A model generated the notes under the pieces. That model made no database searches, was not told where the DNA came from, and worked only from the letters and a program-made list of their open reading frames with translations. Positions 12,617-22,242 of a stretch of DNA of 64,000 bases are shown piece after piece (the stretch's first letter is position 1; each line of letters begins with the position of its first letter). The position numbers and the translations under genes are program-made. This stretch comes from Primulina eburnea (taxonomy: Eukaryota; Streptophyta; Magnoliopsida; Lamiales; Gesneriaceae), in assembly GCF_022965805.1 (NCBI RefSeq), contig NW_027331281.1, forward strand, positions 152,599 to 216,598, given 5' to 3'.

Positions 12617-12841
12617 TTAGCTCTGCTTCTCGAATGCCTTTAAGGTAATCTTGGATCTTTCCAAATGTGGATAAACAAACCACTGTTTATAAACAGGATT
12701 TATCTCTGGATCTTTTAATCGAGCTTCAAGATCTTTAATTTGATTATTAATTAATTTAATTTTCTTTTTTAAGATTTTCAAATAATTTGCAGACGGCATG
12801 ATATAATCAAATGGAGGATCATAAATATAATCGTATGACAT
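12617..12841 (-). CDS. Viral leader ORF upstream of copy B (74 codons)
   Basis: Same as the ORF at 5070-5294, including the premature TAA that removes SQLAA. It begins at ATG 12841 on the minus strand. It would be the first ORF on a transcript from the promoter at 12985. Confidence 0.5.
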   Translation of the reverse strand: MSYDYIYDPPFDYIMPSANYLKILKKKIKLINNQIKDLEARLKDPEINPVYKQWFVYPHLERSKITLKAFEKQS

Positions 12842-12917
12842 AAACTTACATTGATAAAACGATGAACCTTGAAACTGAGAACTCAAGAACTCAGGAACTG
12901 GAGAAAACTTCGAAACT

Positions 12918-12985
12918 TTTATTATGAGAGAGTAGTAGAGAATTTTTTGGTGTGTGGTTCACAAAGGGCAACCACTCCTTAAATA
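12918..12985 (-). promoter_or_regulatory. Viral pregenomic RNA promoter and poly(A) signal driving copy B
   Basis: TATTTAA (12979-12985, minus) and AATAAA (12918-12923, minus) repeat the arrangement at 5371-5438. This is the promoter directly upstream of the longest ORF1 in the window. Confidence 0.65.
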
Positions 12986-13140
12986 GCAAAACATTACATA
13001 CATGCTACAGTGTTTCCACAAATAAAAACATGACACGAGGAAAGTAAAACACTCACTCAATAATGTACATACTTTATTACAAAGACTATGAGTCTCGTGC
13101 TGTCCTGCCTTTTCATCCACTGACCTTAGTGACCTCCAGC

Positions 13141-13260
13141 TCATGCATTCAATAATGCAAATATGTCGTCACCCTCATATGGGTCCTGAGCATCTTGTAG
13201 ATCATCTTGATCGGTCATCTGTGTATCATCTTCCATTTTTTCTTTTCCTTTTGAGGATGT
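13141..13260 (-). pseudogene. Florendovirus ORF2, 3' end only (fragment b')
   Basis: Only the last about 40 codons of ORF2 remain (acidic tail ending in FALLNA, stop at 13141-13143). The upstream part is cut off at 13260, where the sequence switches to plus-strand ORF1. Confidence 0.8.
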
Positions 13261-13264
13261 TCAA
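13258..13264. other. Head-to-head inversion junction between the two viral blocks
   Basis: Left of 13260 the viral sense strand is minus (ORF2 tail); right of 13261 it is plus (ORF1 coat-protein region, codon about 690). At most one or two bases are shared at the join, and there is no host or filler DNA. This looks like end-joining of two viral DNA molecules or concatemers. Confidence 0.85.
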
Positions 13265-16200
13265 AGAATAAAATTCTAAACTCTTCTATAATTGATATTA
13301 ATGGAAGAGAAGAATCAGATGCTGTAAATACACTTATTTATACAATTTTATCTAATTTTATTGGAGCTAATGAACTCCAATTAGATAGATCTCAAGAACA
13401 ATTAATGAATTTGAGATGCCCAACACTATCTGAATTCAGATGGTATAAAGATGTTTTTATGACCAAGGTTTTAACCAGAAATGATTGCAATGCAAATTTC
13501 TGGAAAGAAAAATTTATTTCTGGACTTCCAGTTCTTTTTGCTGAGAGAGTAAAAAATAGATTAAAATCTAAATCTTCAACAAATTCTATAGATTGGAATA
13601 TTCTTACATACGGAGATTTATCTGCAGAAATAACTGCAGAAGGAATTAATCTTTGCAATGATATCAAGTTAAAAAGACAACTTGATATGCAAAAAGAAGA
13701 AAATAGAAATATTATTGGTGATTTTTGTGAGCAAATAGGCTTTCAACCAATACAATATCCTAAAAGGGATAAGAAAAAGAAACGATTTCCTTTTAAAAGA
13801 AAGAAACATTATTTAAAAGATAAAGAAAAATCTAAAAGATATTCTAAGAAAAGGTTTAAAAAACCTATAAAAAATGATTCTAAAGTTCCAGTATGCTGGA
13901 AATGTGGAAAAATTGGACATAAAGCTAATAAGTGTTATGTCAAGAAAAAGATTAATAATCTCAATATAAACAATGATTTAAAAGAATCATTGATAAACAT
14001 TCTTCTAAATAAAGAAGAAGATTCAAAACAAAAAGATTTCTATATTAATATTATTGATGAGTTATCAGAATATTCTAATAGCAGTTCAGATAATGATTCT
14101 GATAATGAAATAACGGAAAATAAAATATGTGATCCAAATTGTGATTGTGACACCTGTCTCATAAATTTTATGGGATTAGAAATAAATGTAATATCAAATG
14201 AAGAAACTTTCATTTTAGATCTTATAGATCAAATTAATGATCCTATAGAAAAAAGAAAAGCTATAGAACATTATTTAAATATGGCAAATCATAAGCCTCC
14301 TAAACTTGTACAAAATACAGTACAAGAACATGAATTATATTCTTACAATAAAATATTAGAAAAGGCTAAACAAAAAGAAAGAGAGCCTACTATTTCTGAA
14401 TTAAAAGGAGAAATAGATCAGATAAAATCTGAAATAAAATATTTAAAAGAAAGAGTAAATACTCTTAGTATCAATAATAATACTTGGGAAAAAGATTCTA
14501 CTTCTGAAGAAGAAGAAGAAGAAGATATTCTACCAAAAAATGATGATGATCAGGAAATAAATCAAATGGTATGGATCAATAAAATTGATCAGATTATTTC
14601 TCAAAAATGGTACTCAAAAGTAACATTAATTATTAATAAAAAATTTAAAATCACTATTGAAGCATTACTAGATACAGGAGCTGATGTAAATTGCATCAAT
14701 GAAGGAATTGTTCCGTCTAAATATTATAAAAAAACTACTCAATTTATCACTGCTGCTAATAAGCAACCTCTTATAGTTAATTACAAATTGTCTGATGTGG
14801 CAATATGTAATTCTGGAGTTTGTTTAAATACAACTTTTATTCTTATTAAAAATATATCTACTCCTGTGATTTTAGGAACTCCATTTTTCCAAATGTTGTT
14901 TCCTATTAATAAAATCAATGAAAAAGGTTTATATACCAACATTAAAGGTAATAATTTATTTTTTCCATTTACAACTATACCAGTTTCAAAATCTATCAAT
15001 ATTTTACAAAAAATAGTTAGTAATAAAGAAAATTTTGTTATTTCATTAAAAGATGAAATTATTTTTAAAAATATTAAAGATAAGTTAAAATCTGATAAAA
15101 TTCAAGAAAAAATAAAAATTATTTCAGAAACCATATCTAAAGAGATATGTGCTGATGTTCCTAATGCCTTTTGGAATAGGAAAAAACATCAAGTTAGTCT
15201 TCCTTATATAGATGATTTTTATGAGGATAAAATTCCTACAAAAGCAAGGCCTATAGCCATGGGGCCTAGACTTTTAAATTACTGCAAAGAAGAAATTGAT
15301 AGTCTTCTTAAAAAGGAGTTAATCAGACCAAGTAATAGTCCTTGGAGTTGCCCAGCTTTCTATGTTGAAAATGCAGCCGAAATTGAAAGAGGAGCTCCAA
15401 GACTTGTTATCAATTATAAACCGCTTAATAAAGAATTAAAATGGATAAAGCATCCATTACCAAATAAAAGAGATTTATTAAATAGATTATTTAAAGGAAA
15501 AATATTCTCTTCTTTTGATTTAAAATCAGGATTTTATCAAATTCTTCTAAAAGAAGAAGATAAATATAAAACAGCTTTTACTGTACCATTTGGCCATTAC
15601 GAATGGAATGTAATGCCATTTGGATTAAAAAATGCTCCAATGGAATTTCAAAATATAATGAATGAAATTGATAATTCTTATATAGATTATATTATCGTCT
15701 ATATAGATGATGTCCTTATATATTCTGATAATATCGATCAGCATTTTAAACATTTAAATATATTTATTCAAGTGACTAAAAAAGCCGGTTTGGCAGTAAA
15801 TCAGAAAAAAGTAAAACTTTTTCAAACTAAGATAAAATTCTTAGGACATTATATTGAAAATGGAATAATAATTCCTATTGAAAGAGCAATTGTTTTTGCT
15901 GATAAATTTCCTGATAAAATCACTGATGTAAATCAATTACAAAGATTTCTTGGAAGTCTTAATTATATAGGAGATTTTTATAAAGATCTCGCTCAAGATT
16001 GTAAATTATTATTTCAAAGGTTGAAGAAAAATCCTCAACCATGGACTAATAGTCATACTCTTGCCATACAAAAAATAAAAGAAAGAGTTAAAGAACTCCC
16101 TTGTTTATCTATTGCTAATCCAGAAGCATTCAAAATAGTTGAAACAGACGCCTCTGATATTGGTTACGGAGGAATACTAAAACAGAAAATAGATAATACA

Positions 16201-16578
16201 TCTAAAGAAATTCTTGTTAGATATACGTCTGGAACTTGGAATAATACTCAAAAGAATTACTCTACAATAAAGAAAGAAATCCTTTCAATTGTTAAATGTA
16301 TTACAAAATTTGAAAGTGATCTTTTAAATAAGAAATTTTTATTACGAGTTGATTGCAAATCTGCCAAAGATATTCTTTTAAAAGATGTTAAAGTAATAGC
16401 ATCTAAACAAATATTTGCTAGATGGCAAGCAATTTTAGCTTGTTTTGATTTTGATATTGAACATATTTCTGGAAAATCTAATTCTTTACCAGATTTTCTA
16501 ACTAGAGAATTCTTGCAGGGATCAGCCTTGGAAGACAGTCTTAAAAAGACCAGCCACCGGGAAGAAGCCCATGAATAA
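13264..16578 (+). pseudogene. Florendovirus ORF1, copy C, 5'-truncated (coat protein C-terminus to RNase H)
   Basis: Open from the inversion junction to the stop, about 1104 codons without a break, but the movement protein and most of the coat protein are missing. Visible: zinc knuckle at 13894-13935, Cys cluster CDPNCDCDTC, acidic run, protease DTG at 14671-14679, RT motif SSFDLKSG, YIDD at 15700-15711, RNase H ETDAS near 16141. The first ATG in frame is 13405, so this is a truncated gene rather than a natural start. The end overlaps ORF2 by 8 nt. Confidence 0.85.
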
Positions 16579-17764
16579 ACCACCTTTCAAAAGAGGTGCT
16601 ACTATTCCTCAGCCAAATATGGCTAGCACAGAGGAAGAAAAGTTTGATCCAATAAAAGAATTTGCAGATGATCCAACTGCATATGACATTCATTATTATA
16701 ATAATGCTATATTTGCCTTAAAGGGATCAAAAGAGGAATTAAAATATCCTTATTTAATTTCAGGATGTCTCAATTGCTGTCCTGTTGATAAAGACCTAAA
16801 AGGTTTATCACCTATTCATATAGCTCAAAGCTATTTAATTAAAGATTTGCAACCCATATTGGGAAGAAAAACCAGAGAATATTTTGAAACTATTCTAGTC
16901 GAAACTGGCTCAGTTGAAATCCAACATATGGATCGCAATCGCGATTACGCTTTTTCTAAAATGATAATAAAAAAGATTATCCCAGCTGCTAATTGGGGTT
17001 TACCCCTTGGACAAGCACGTCAATTAAACACCTTTCAGGCAATGCCTAATATGTTTAATTACCATGATTATATCATGGCCTGGGATATCATTGTTTTATA
17101 TGAAAATTCTCAAAGAAAACATTCATGGTGGATAAAATTCCAATTAGATGATATTCATCAATTTATACCAAGTTGGTTTAAAACTTTTTTCTTCTCATGG
17201 GGGGTAATGCCTTCCATTCTTCCGAGAAATGTTAAAAACATATGGAATAAGTTTCTAAATGCAAACACGCAGTTTGATGGTTTAACAGCCATATTACAAT
17301 TCGCCATTAACTATAATGTTCCTTGGATTATTCGATGGGAATATGGACTACAGGATATGCCTAAAGAGAAATTTGATCTCAAATATACCTCTACTTTCTT
17401 AATCAGAAAAGTTCTCATCAAATGGTGGGGTAAAGAAGATTTCTTTGCAGAAGGCAAAGTATATGACCGTCAGGGGGTAATAGCTTTGGGAGTTGCCAGA
17501 GAAACTATGAAGAATTTGAATCATGATACCCCAACACAAACCACATTACTAAAAGAACTTTTTCAACATTTGGACAAGGATACCATTACTTCTATGTTCA
17601 CAGAAGTTTTTGGTGAAAAATCAAATTTACCCACTCAAGAATCAACATCCTCAATAGGAAAAGAAAAAAGGGAAGATGATACACAGATGACCGATCAAGA
17701 TGATCTACAAGATGCTCAGGACCCATATGAGGGTGACGACATATTTGCATTATTGAATGCATGA
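16571..17764 (+). CDS. Florendovirus ORF2, copy C, intact (397 codons, unknown function)
   Basis: The only unbroken ORF2 in the array. The ATG lies in ATGAATAA, overlapping the ORF1 stop, which suggests translation by termination-reinitiation from the polycistronic RNA. The protein has no signal peptide or clear transmembrane segment. It has a Pro-rich start, a Cys pair (GCLNCCPVDK), many aromatic residues (WWIKFQLDD, SWFKTFFFSWG), a conserved middle and a Ser/Thr- and Asp/Glu-rich C-terminal tail that looks disordered. It differs from the other copies at a few residues (MPKEKF for MAKEKF; SIGKEKRED for SKGKEKMED). Florendovirus ORF2 products have no assigned role; I do not infer one. Confidence 0.75.
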   Translation: MNKPPFKRGATIPQPNMASTEEEKFDPIKEFADDPTAYDIHYYNNAIFALKGSKEELKYPYLISGCLNCCPVDKDLKGLSPIHIAQSYLIKDLQPILGRKTREYFETILVETGSVEIQHMDRNRDYAFSKMIIKKIIPAANWGLPLGQARQLNTFQAMPNMFNYHDYIMAWDIIVLYENSQRKHSWWIKFQLDDIHQFIPSWFKTFFFSWGVMPSILPRNVKNIWNKFLNANTQFDGLTAILQFAINYNVPWIIRWEYGLQDMPKEKFDLKYTSTFLIRKVLIKWWGKEDFFAEGKVYDRQGVIALGVARETMKNLNHDTPTQTTLLKELFQHLDKDTITSMFTEVFGEKSNLPTQESTSSIGKEKREDDTQMTDQDDLQDAQDPYEGDDIFALLNA

Positions 17765-18063
17765 GCTGGAGGTCACTAAGGTCAGTGGATGAAAAGGCAG
17801 GACAGCACGAGACTCATAGTCTTTGTAATAAAGTATGTACATTATTGAGTGAGTGTTTTAATTTCCTCGTGTCATGTTTTTATTTGTGGAAACACTGTAG
17901 CATGTATATATTGTTTTGCTATTTAAGGAGTGGTTGCCCTTTGTGAACCACACACCAAAAAATTCTCTACTACTCTCTCATAATAAAAGTTTCGAAGTTT
18001 TCTCCAGTTCCTGAGTTCTTGAGTTCTCAGTTTCAAGGTTCATCGTTTTATCAATGTAAGTTT
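17765..18063 (+). promoter_or_regulatory. Viral intergenic promoter region, copy C to D: TATA box and poly(A) signal
   Basis: TATTTAA lies at 17920-17926 and AATAAA at 17982-17987. Another AATAAA lies upstream (about 17826). Downstream, tcaatgtaagttta (about 18053-18066) resembles a plant 5' splice site placed 6 bp before the leader ORF start. The rest of the 300 bp is not coding. Confidence 0.65.
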
Positions 18064-18303
18064 ATGTCATACGATTATATTTATGATCCTCCATTTGATT
18101 ATATCATGCCGTCTGCAAATTATTTGAAAATCTTAAAAAAGAAAATTAAATTAATTAATAATCAAATTAAAAATCTTGAAGCTCGATTAAAAGATCCAGA
18201 GATAAATCCTGTTTATAAACAGTGGTTTGTTTATCCACATTTGGAAAGATCCAAGATTACCTTAAAGGCATTCGAGAAGCAGAGCTCACAGCTTGCTGCT
18301 TAA
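18064..18303 (+). CDS. Viral leader ORF, copy C/D (79 codons)
   Basis: Full-length version of the small leader protein: MSYDYIYDPP start, Lys-rich likely coiled coil, WFVYPH, C-terminus QLAA. One residue differs (KNLEAR for KDLEAR). It sits about 140 bp after the TATA box and is followed within 20 bp by the leader palindrome. The frame is also open upstream of the ATG but without another ATG. No homolog is recognised; persistence of the frame in five leader copies argues that it was coding in the virus. Confidence 0.6.
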   Translation: MSYDYIYDPPFDYIMPSANYLKILKKKIKLINNQIKNLEARLKDPEINPVYKQWFVYPHLERSKITLKAFEKQSSQLAA

Positions 18304-18319
18304 ATCTGGAGATTTGAAG

Positions 18320-18345
18320 AATAAAGATTAAATTTAATCTTTATT
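18320..18345. repeat. Perfect 26-bp palindrome in the viral leader
   Basis: Both arms read AATAAAGATTAAA on opposite strands. It starts 16 bp after the leader ORF stop and lies about 65 bp before the primer-binding site. The same palindrome is present in every copy that keeps this region (for example 1021-1046, 4995-5025, 28213-28240). In RNA it can fold as a hairpin. Confidence 0.85.
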
Positions 18346-18408
18346 TGTGATTTAGTTGAGATTAAATTGATTTAAAGATCAATTAAATTTCCGTGTAATT
18401 GTCAATAG

Positions 18409-18416
18409 TGGTATCA
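18409..18416 (+). other. Primer-binding site remnant, copy D
   Basis: Only TGGTATCA of the 18-nt site remains. The next about 23 bp, including the rest of the site, are deleted compared with copies A and B, and the sequence resumes at cttcagaaatt. This leader could not be primed normally. Confidence 0.8.
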
Positions 18417-18583
18417 CTTCAGAAATTAATAAAAGTTATTCTTCTATTACGATCTTATTCTTTTATTCTGTAAGGAAGAAGGTAGTTATACCCAGGAGAA
18501 ATCCTTAAGTCGGGTTCCATAAGGCCTGTAAAGCCAAAGGGTAAGGCAGGGTAAAGCCTTGACAGTATCTACCATATTCTTGA

Positions 18584-20898
18584 ATGGATAAATTAATACG
18601 ATCTTTTACGAAGAATAAATCTTCAAGTAGTAATACTAAGAACAAAGAATTAATTATTTCTGAAAATTTCGAGAAAAATATTCAAAACTGGAAAATACCA
18701 GTATCTTCAAATATGAAGATCTATAGATCTAATGGATTTAATTTTAAATCCGATTATATTATTAAAACAATTGAAGAAGCAATTCCTCTAAAAGGAGGAT
18801 ATGACTCATTTAGTTTATTATCTCAAAAACTTGTTAATATTCATAAGCAAAATTACAAATTTATGCATTTGGGAATGATACAAGTAGGTTTAAAACCTCT
18901 TACCAGATTAGGCCTAAATACTTCAGCTTTAATTTTGGTACGACACCAAAGGCATAATAAATTCGAAGATTCCTTATTAGGAATTGTAGAGTCCTCATTA
19001 TGCGAAGGACCAATACATTTTAGTTGTTTCCCTAATTTTCCAATTTCTCTTTCTGATCCAAATATCATGAAAGCTCTCACCTTAAATATAAAAACTGAAG
19101 GTTTTGATATGATAGATGGAACAGAAAATGTTGTTCTATTATATAGAATTTGTTATAAAGTCATGAATTCAACGATATCTAATTTTAGAATTAATACTAA
19201 TCAAATTAGTTCAAAAAGAGGAGAAACTACTCTTTTCATAACTGATATTACTAAAAGTAATATTATGATTCCTAAAACAATTAATTGGAGTCAGGTTACT
19301 CTGCCAGAAATCTGGAAAATGGAAAGTATAGCCCCTTCTTTAAAAGAAGAATCTAGAAAACTAGAAAGTATAGTTCAATATGTTGATGGAGATGTTGAAA
19401 TAAAATTCTCATCTCAAAGACATCTACGAATTAAACTTCCTGAAGAAAGTAGAAATTCTACTTCTTCTATATCGGATTTTGAAAAAATTAGTATATCTGG
19501 TCTTCAAAAGACTAATGATAATGTATCTCATCCAGAATATAAAGTGGATATTCCCGAATCTAGTACTTCACGATTTCAACGAAGTTATTCTGTTAATAAT
19601 AGAAAATCAAATTCTCCTACTTTTTCTGATATGGGATATAATGTTATGGTTATTAATAATAACTTTATCCAAAAGAGTTTAGATAAGATTAAAAATCTTA
19701 ATAAGAAAAAATGGTTTTTAAGTTGTTTAAATTCAAAACAACAAACATTATATGTTTCAAGATACTTAGAATGGATTGAAAAAACTAAATTAAATTTAGA
19801 TTTTTTCAAATGGATGGAAAATTTATATTTTCCAGCAAGGAATAAAATATTTCCAAATTTTAAAGATGAGTCTTTTATAAATACTCTCGAATCAACATAT
19901 AAATTATATGTTCATGAAACTGGAGAAGAATCTTTTGAGATTCATCCTCCTTTTACTACTTTACAAATTAAAAAGGGTAATAAAGAAATATATGCTGCCC
20001 CTATAAAATCAGAAATAGGGCATGGTAATTTTGACCATATTATTCAACAGAATAATTTTACCAATCTTACTCTTCATTCTTTAAGAAATCAGACTACTAG
20101 AATAGAAGAGATTTTATCAAAACCTAAACAAGGAATTTCTAGTAGTGAAAGTTCAAAGACTTTGATGATAAAACCTCCTCCTAATCTTAAAAAAGAAAAT
20201 TTTCTTTTAAGTTCTAAAAAGGACGATGATTTTATGGAAGGTCTAATAGATCGATTACAAAAAATCAATATTAAAGAAAAAGGTTCTATTTCGGTAATTA
20301 CCAAATCTGAACAACTAGATAATATTTCTAGTTCGTCAGAAGATGAAATGCAGATTAATAAAATGCATAAAGTATCAATTGTAAAACCTTTTTATAAAAA
20401 AGCAACACCTGTTGATCTTCAAATTGAAAAGAAAAAAGATTACGTTCAGTTTAATGGAGAAGCCATTACTGAATGGAATATAGATGAAAAATCTGAATAT
20501 CAGATTAAAACTATTATTAAACAAATGTTAATATATTCTTCTGCGGCAAAGATAAAAGGTAATAATGATAGGCAAATTGCTCAAGCCATTATTACTGGTT
20601 TCACAGGCCAACTTCAAGGATGGTGGGATTTTTATCTTTCTAAAGAAGCAAAGAATAAAATTCTAAACTCTTCTATAATTGATATTAATGGAAGAGAAGA
20701 ATCAGATGCTGTAAATACACTTATTTATACAATTTTATCTAATTTTATTGGAGCTAATGAGCTTGTTTTGATTTTGATATTGAACATATTTCTGGAAAAT
20801 CTAATTCTTTACCAGATTTTCTAACTAGAGAATTCTTGCAGGGATCAGCCTTGGAAGACAGTCTTAAAAAGACCAGCCACCGGGAAGAAGCCCATGAA
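18584..20898 (+). pseudogene. Florendovirus ORF1, copy D, large internal deletion
   Basis: The 5' part is open for about 727 codons from MDKLIRSFTK through the movement protein and most of the coat protein (LQGWWDFYLSKEAKN). At about 20761 the sequence jumps from after IGANEL to the last about 46 codons of RNase H (FDFDIEHISGK to the stop at 20896-20898). About 3 kb coding for zinc knuckle, protease, RT and most of RNase H are missing, and the join changes frame, so the 5' part ends early at 20822-20824. The join shares about one base. Confidence 0.85.
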
Positions 20899-22087
20899 TA
20901 AACCACCTTTCAAAAGAGGTGCTACTATTCCTCAGCCAAATATGGCTAGCACAGAGGAAGAAAAGTTTGATCCAATAAAAGAATTTGCAGATGATCCAAC
21001 TGCATATGACATTCATTATTATAATAATGCTATATTTGCCTTAAAGGGATCAAAAGAGGAATTAAAATATCCTTATTTAATTTCAGGATGTCTCAATTGC
21101 TGTCCTGTTGATAAAGACCTAAAAGGTTTATCACCTATTCATATAGCTCAAAGCTATTTAATTAAAGATTTGCAACCCATATTGGGAAGAAAAACCAGAG
21201 AATATTTTGAAACTATTATAGTCGAAACTGGCTCAGTTGAAATCCAACATATGGATCGCAATCGCGATTACGCTTTTTCTAAAATGATAATAAAAAAGAT
21301 TATCCCAGCTGCTAATTGGGGTTTACCCCTTGGACAAGCACGTCAATTAAACACCTTTTAGGCAATGCCTAATATGTTTAATTACCATGATTATATCATG
21401 GCCTGGGATATCATTGTTTTATATGAAAATTCTCAAAGAAAACATTCATGGTGGATAAAATTCCAATTAGATGATATTCATCAATTTATACCAAGTTGGT
21501 TTAAAACTTTTTTCTTCTCATGGGGGGTAATGCCTTCCATTCTTCCGAGAAATGTTAAAAACATATGGAATAAGTTTCTAAATGCAAACACGCAGTTTGA
21601 TGGTTTAACAGCCATATTACAATTCGCCATTAACTATAATGTTCCTTGGATTATTCGATGGGAATATGGACTACAGGATATGGCTAAAGAGAAATTTGAT
21701 CTCAAATATACCTCTACTTTATTAATCAGAAAAGTTCTCATCAAATGGTGGGGTAAAGAAGATTTCTTTGCAGAAGGCAAAGTATATGACCGTCAGGGGG
21801 TAATAGCTTTGGGAGTTGCCAGAGAAACTATGAAGAATTTGAATCATGATACCCCAACACAAACCACATTACTAAAAGAACTTTTTCAACATCTGGACAA
21901 GGATACCATTACTTCTATGTTCACAGAAGTTTTTGGTGAAAAATCAAATTTACCCACTCAAGAATCAACATCCTCAAAAGGAAAAGAAAAAATGGAAGAT
22001 GATACACAGATGACCGATCAAGATGATCTACAAGATGCTCAGGACCCATATGAGGGTGACGACATATTTGCATTATTGAATGCATGA
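20894..22087 (+). pseudogene. Florendovirus ORF2, copy D, one nonsense codon
   Basis: Same length and sequence as ORF2 of copy C except for scattered substitutions. TAG at 21359-21361 stands where the other copies have CAG, splitting it into 155 and 240 codons. The C-terminal tail matches the majority version (SKGKEKMED). Confidence 0.85.
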
Positions 22088-22242
22088 GCTGGAGGTCACT
22101 AAGGTCAGTGGATGAAAAGGCAGGACAGCACGAGACTCATAGTCTTTGTAATAAAGTATGCACATTATTGAGTGAGTGTTTTACTTTCCTCTTAGTTGAG
22201 ATTAAATTGATTTAAAGATCAATTAAATTTCCGTGTAATTGT
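22088..22242 (+). other. Deleted viral intergenic region between copies D and E
   Basis: The region after ORF2 runs normally to about 22191 (tttcctc), skips the TATA box, leader ORF and palindrome, and resumes with about 50 bp of leader (ttagttgagatt...). It then jumps again at about 22239-22242, with a shared ttg, into the middle of ORF1. So two deletions removed the promoter, primer site and ORF1 5' third. Confidence 0.8.
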
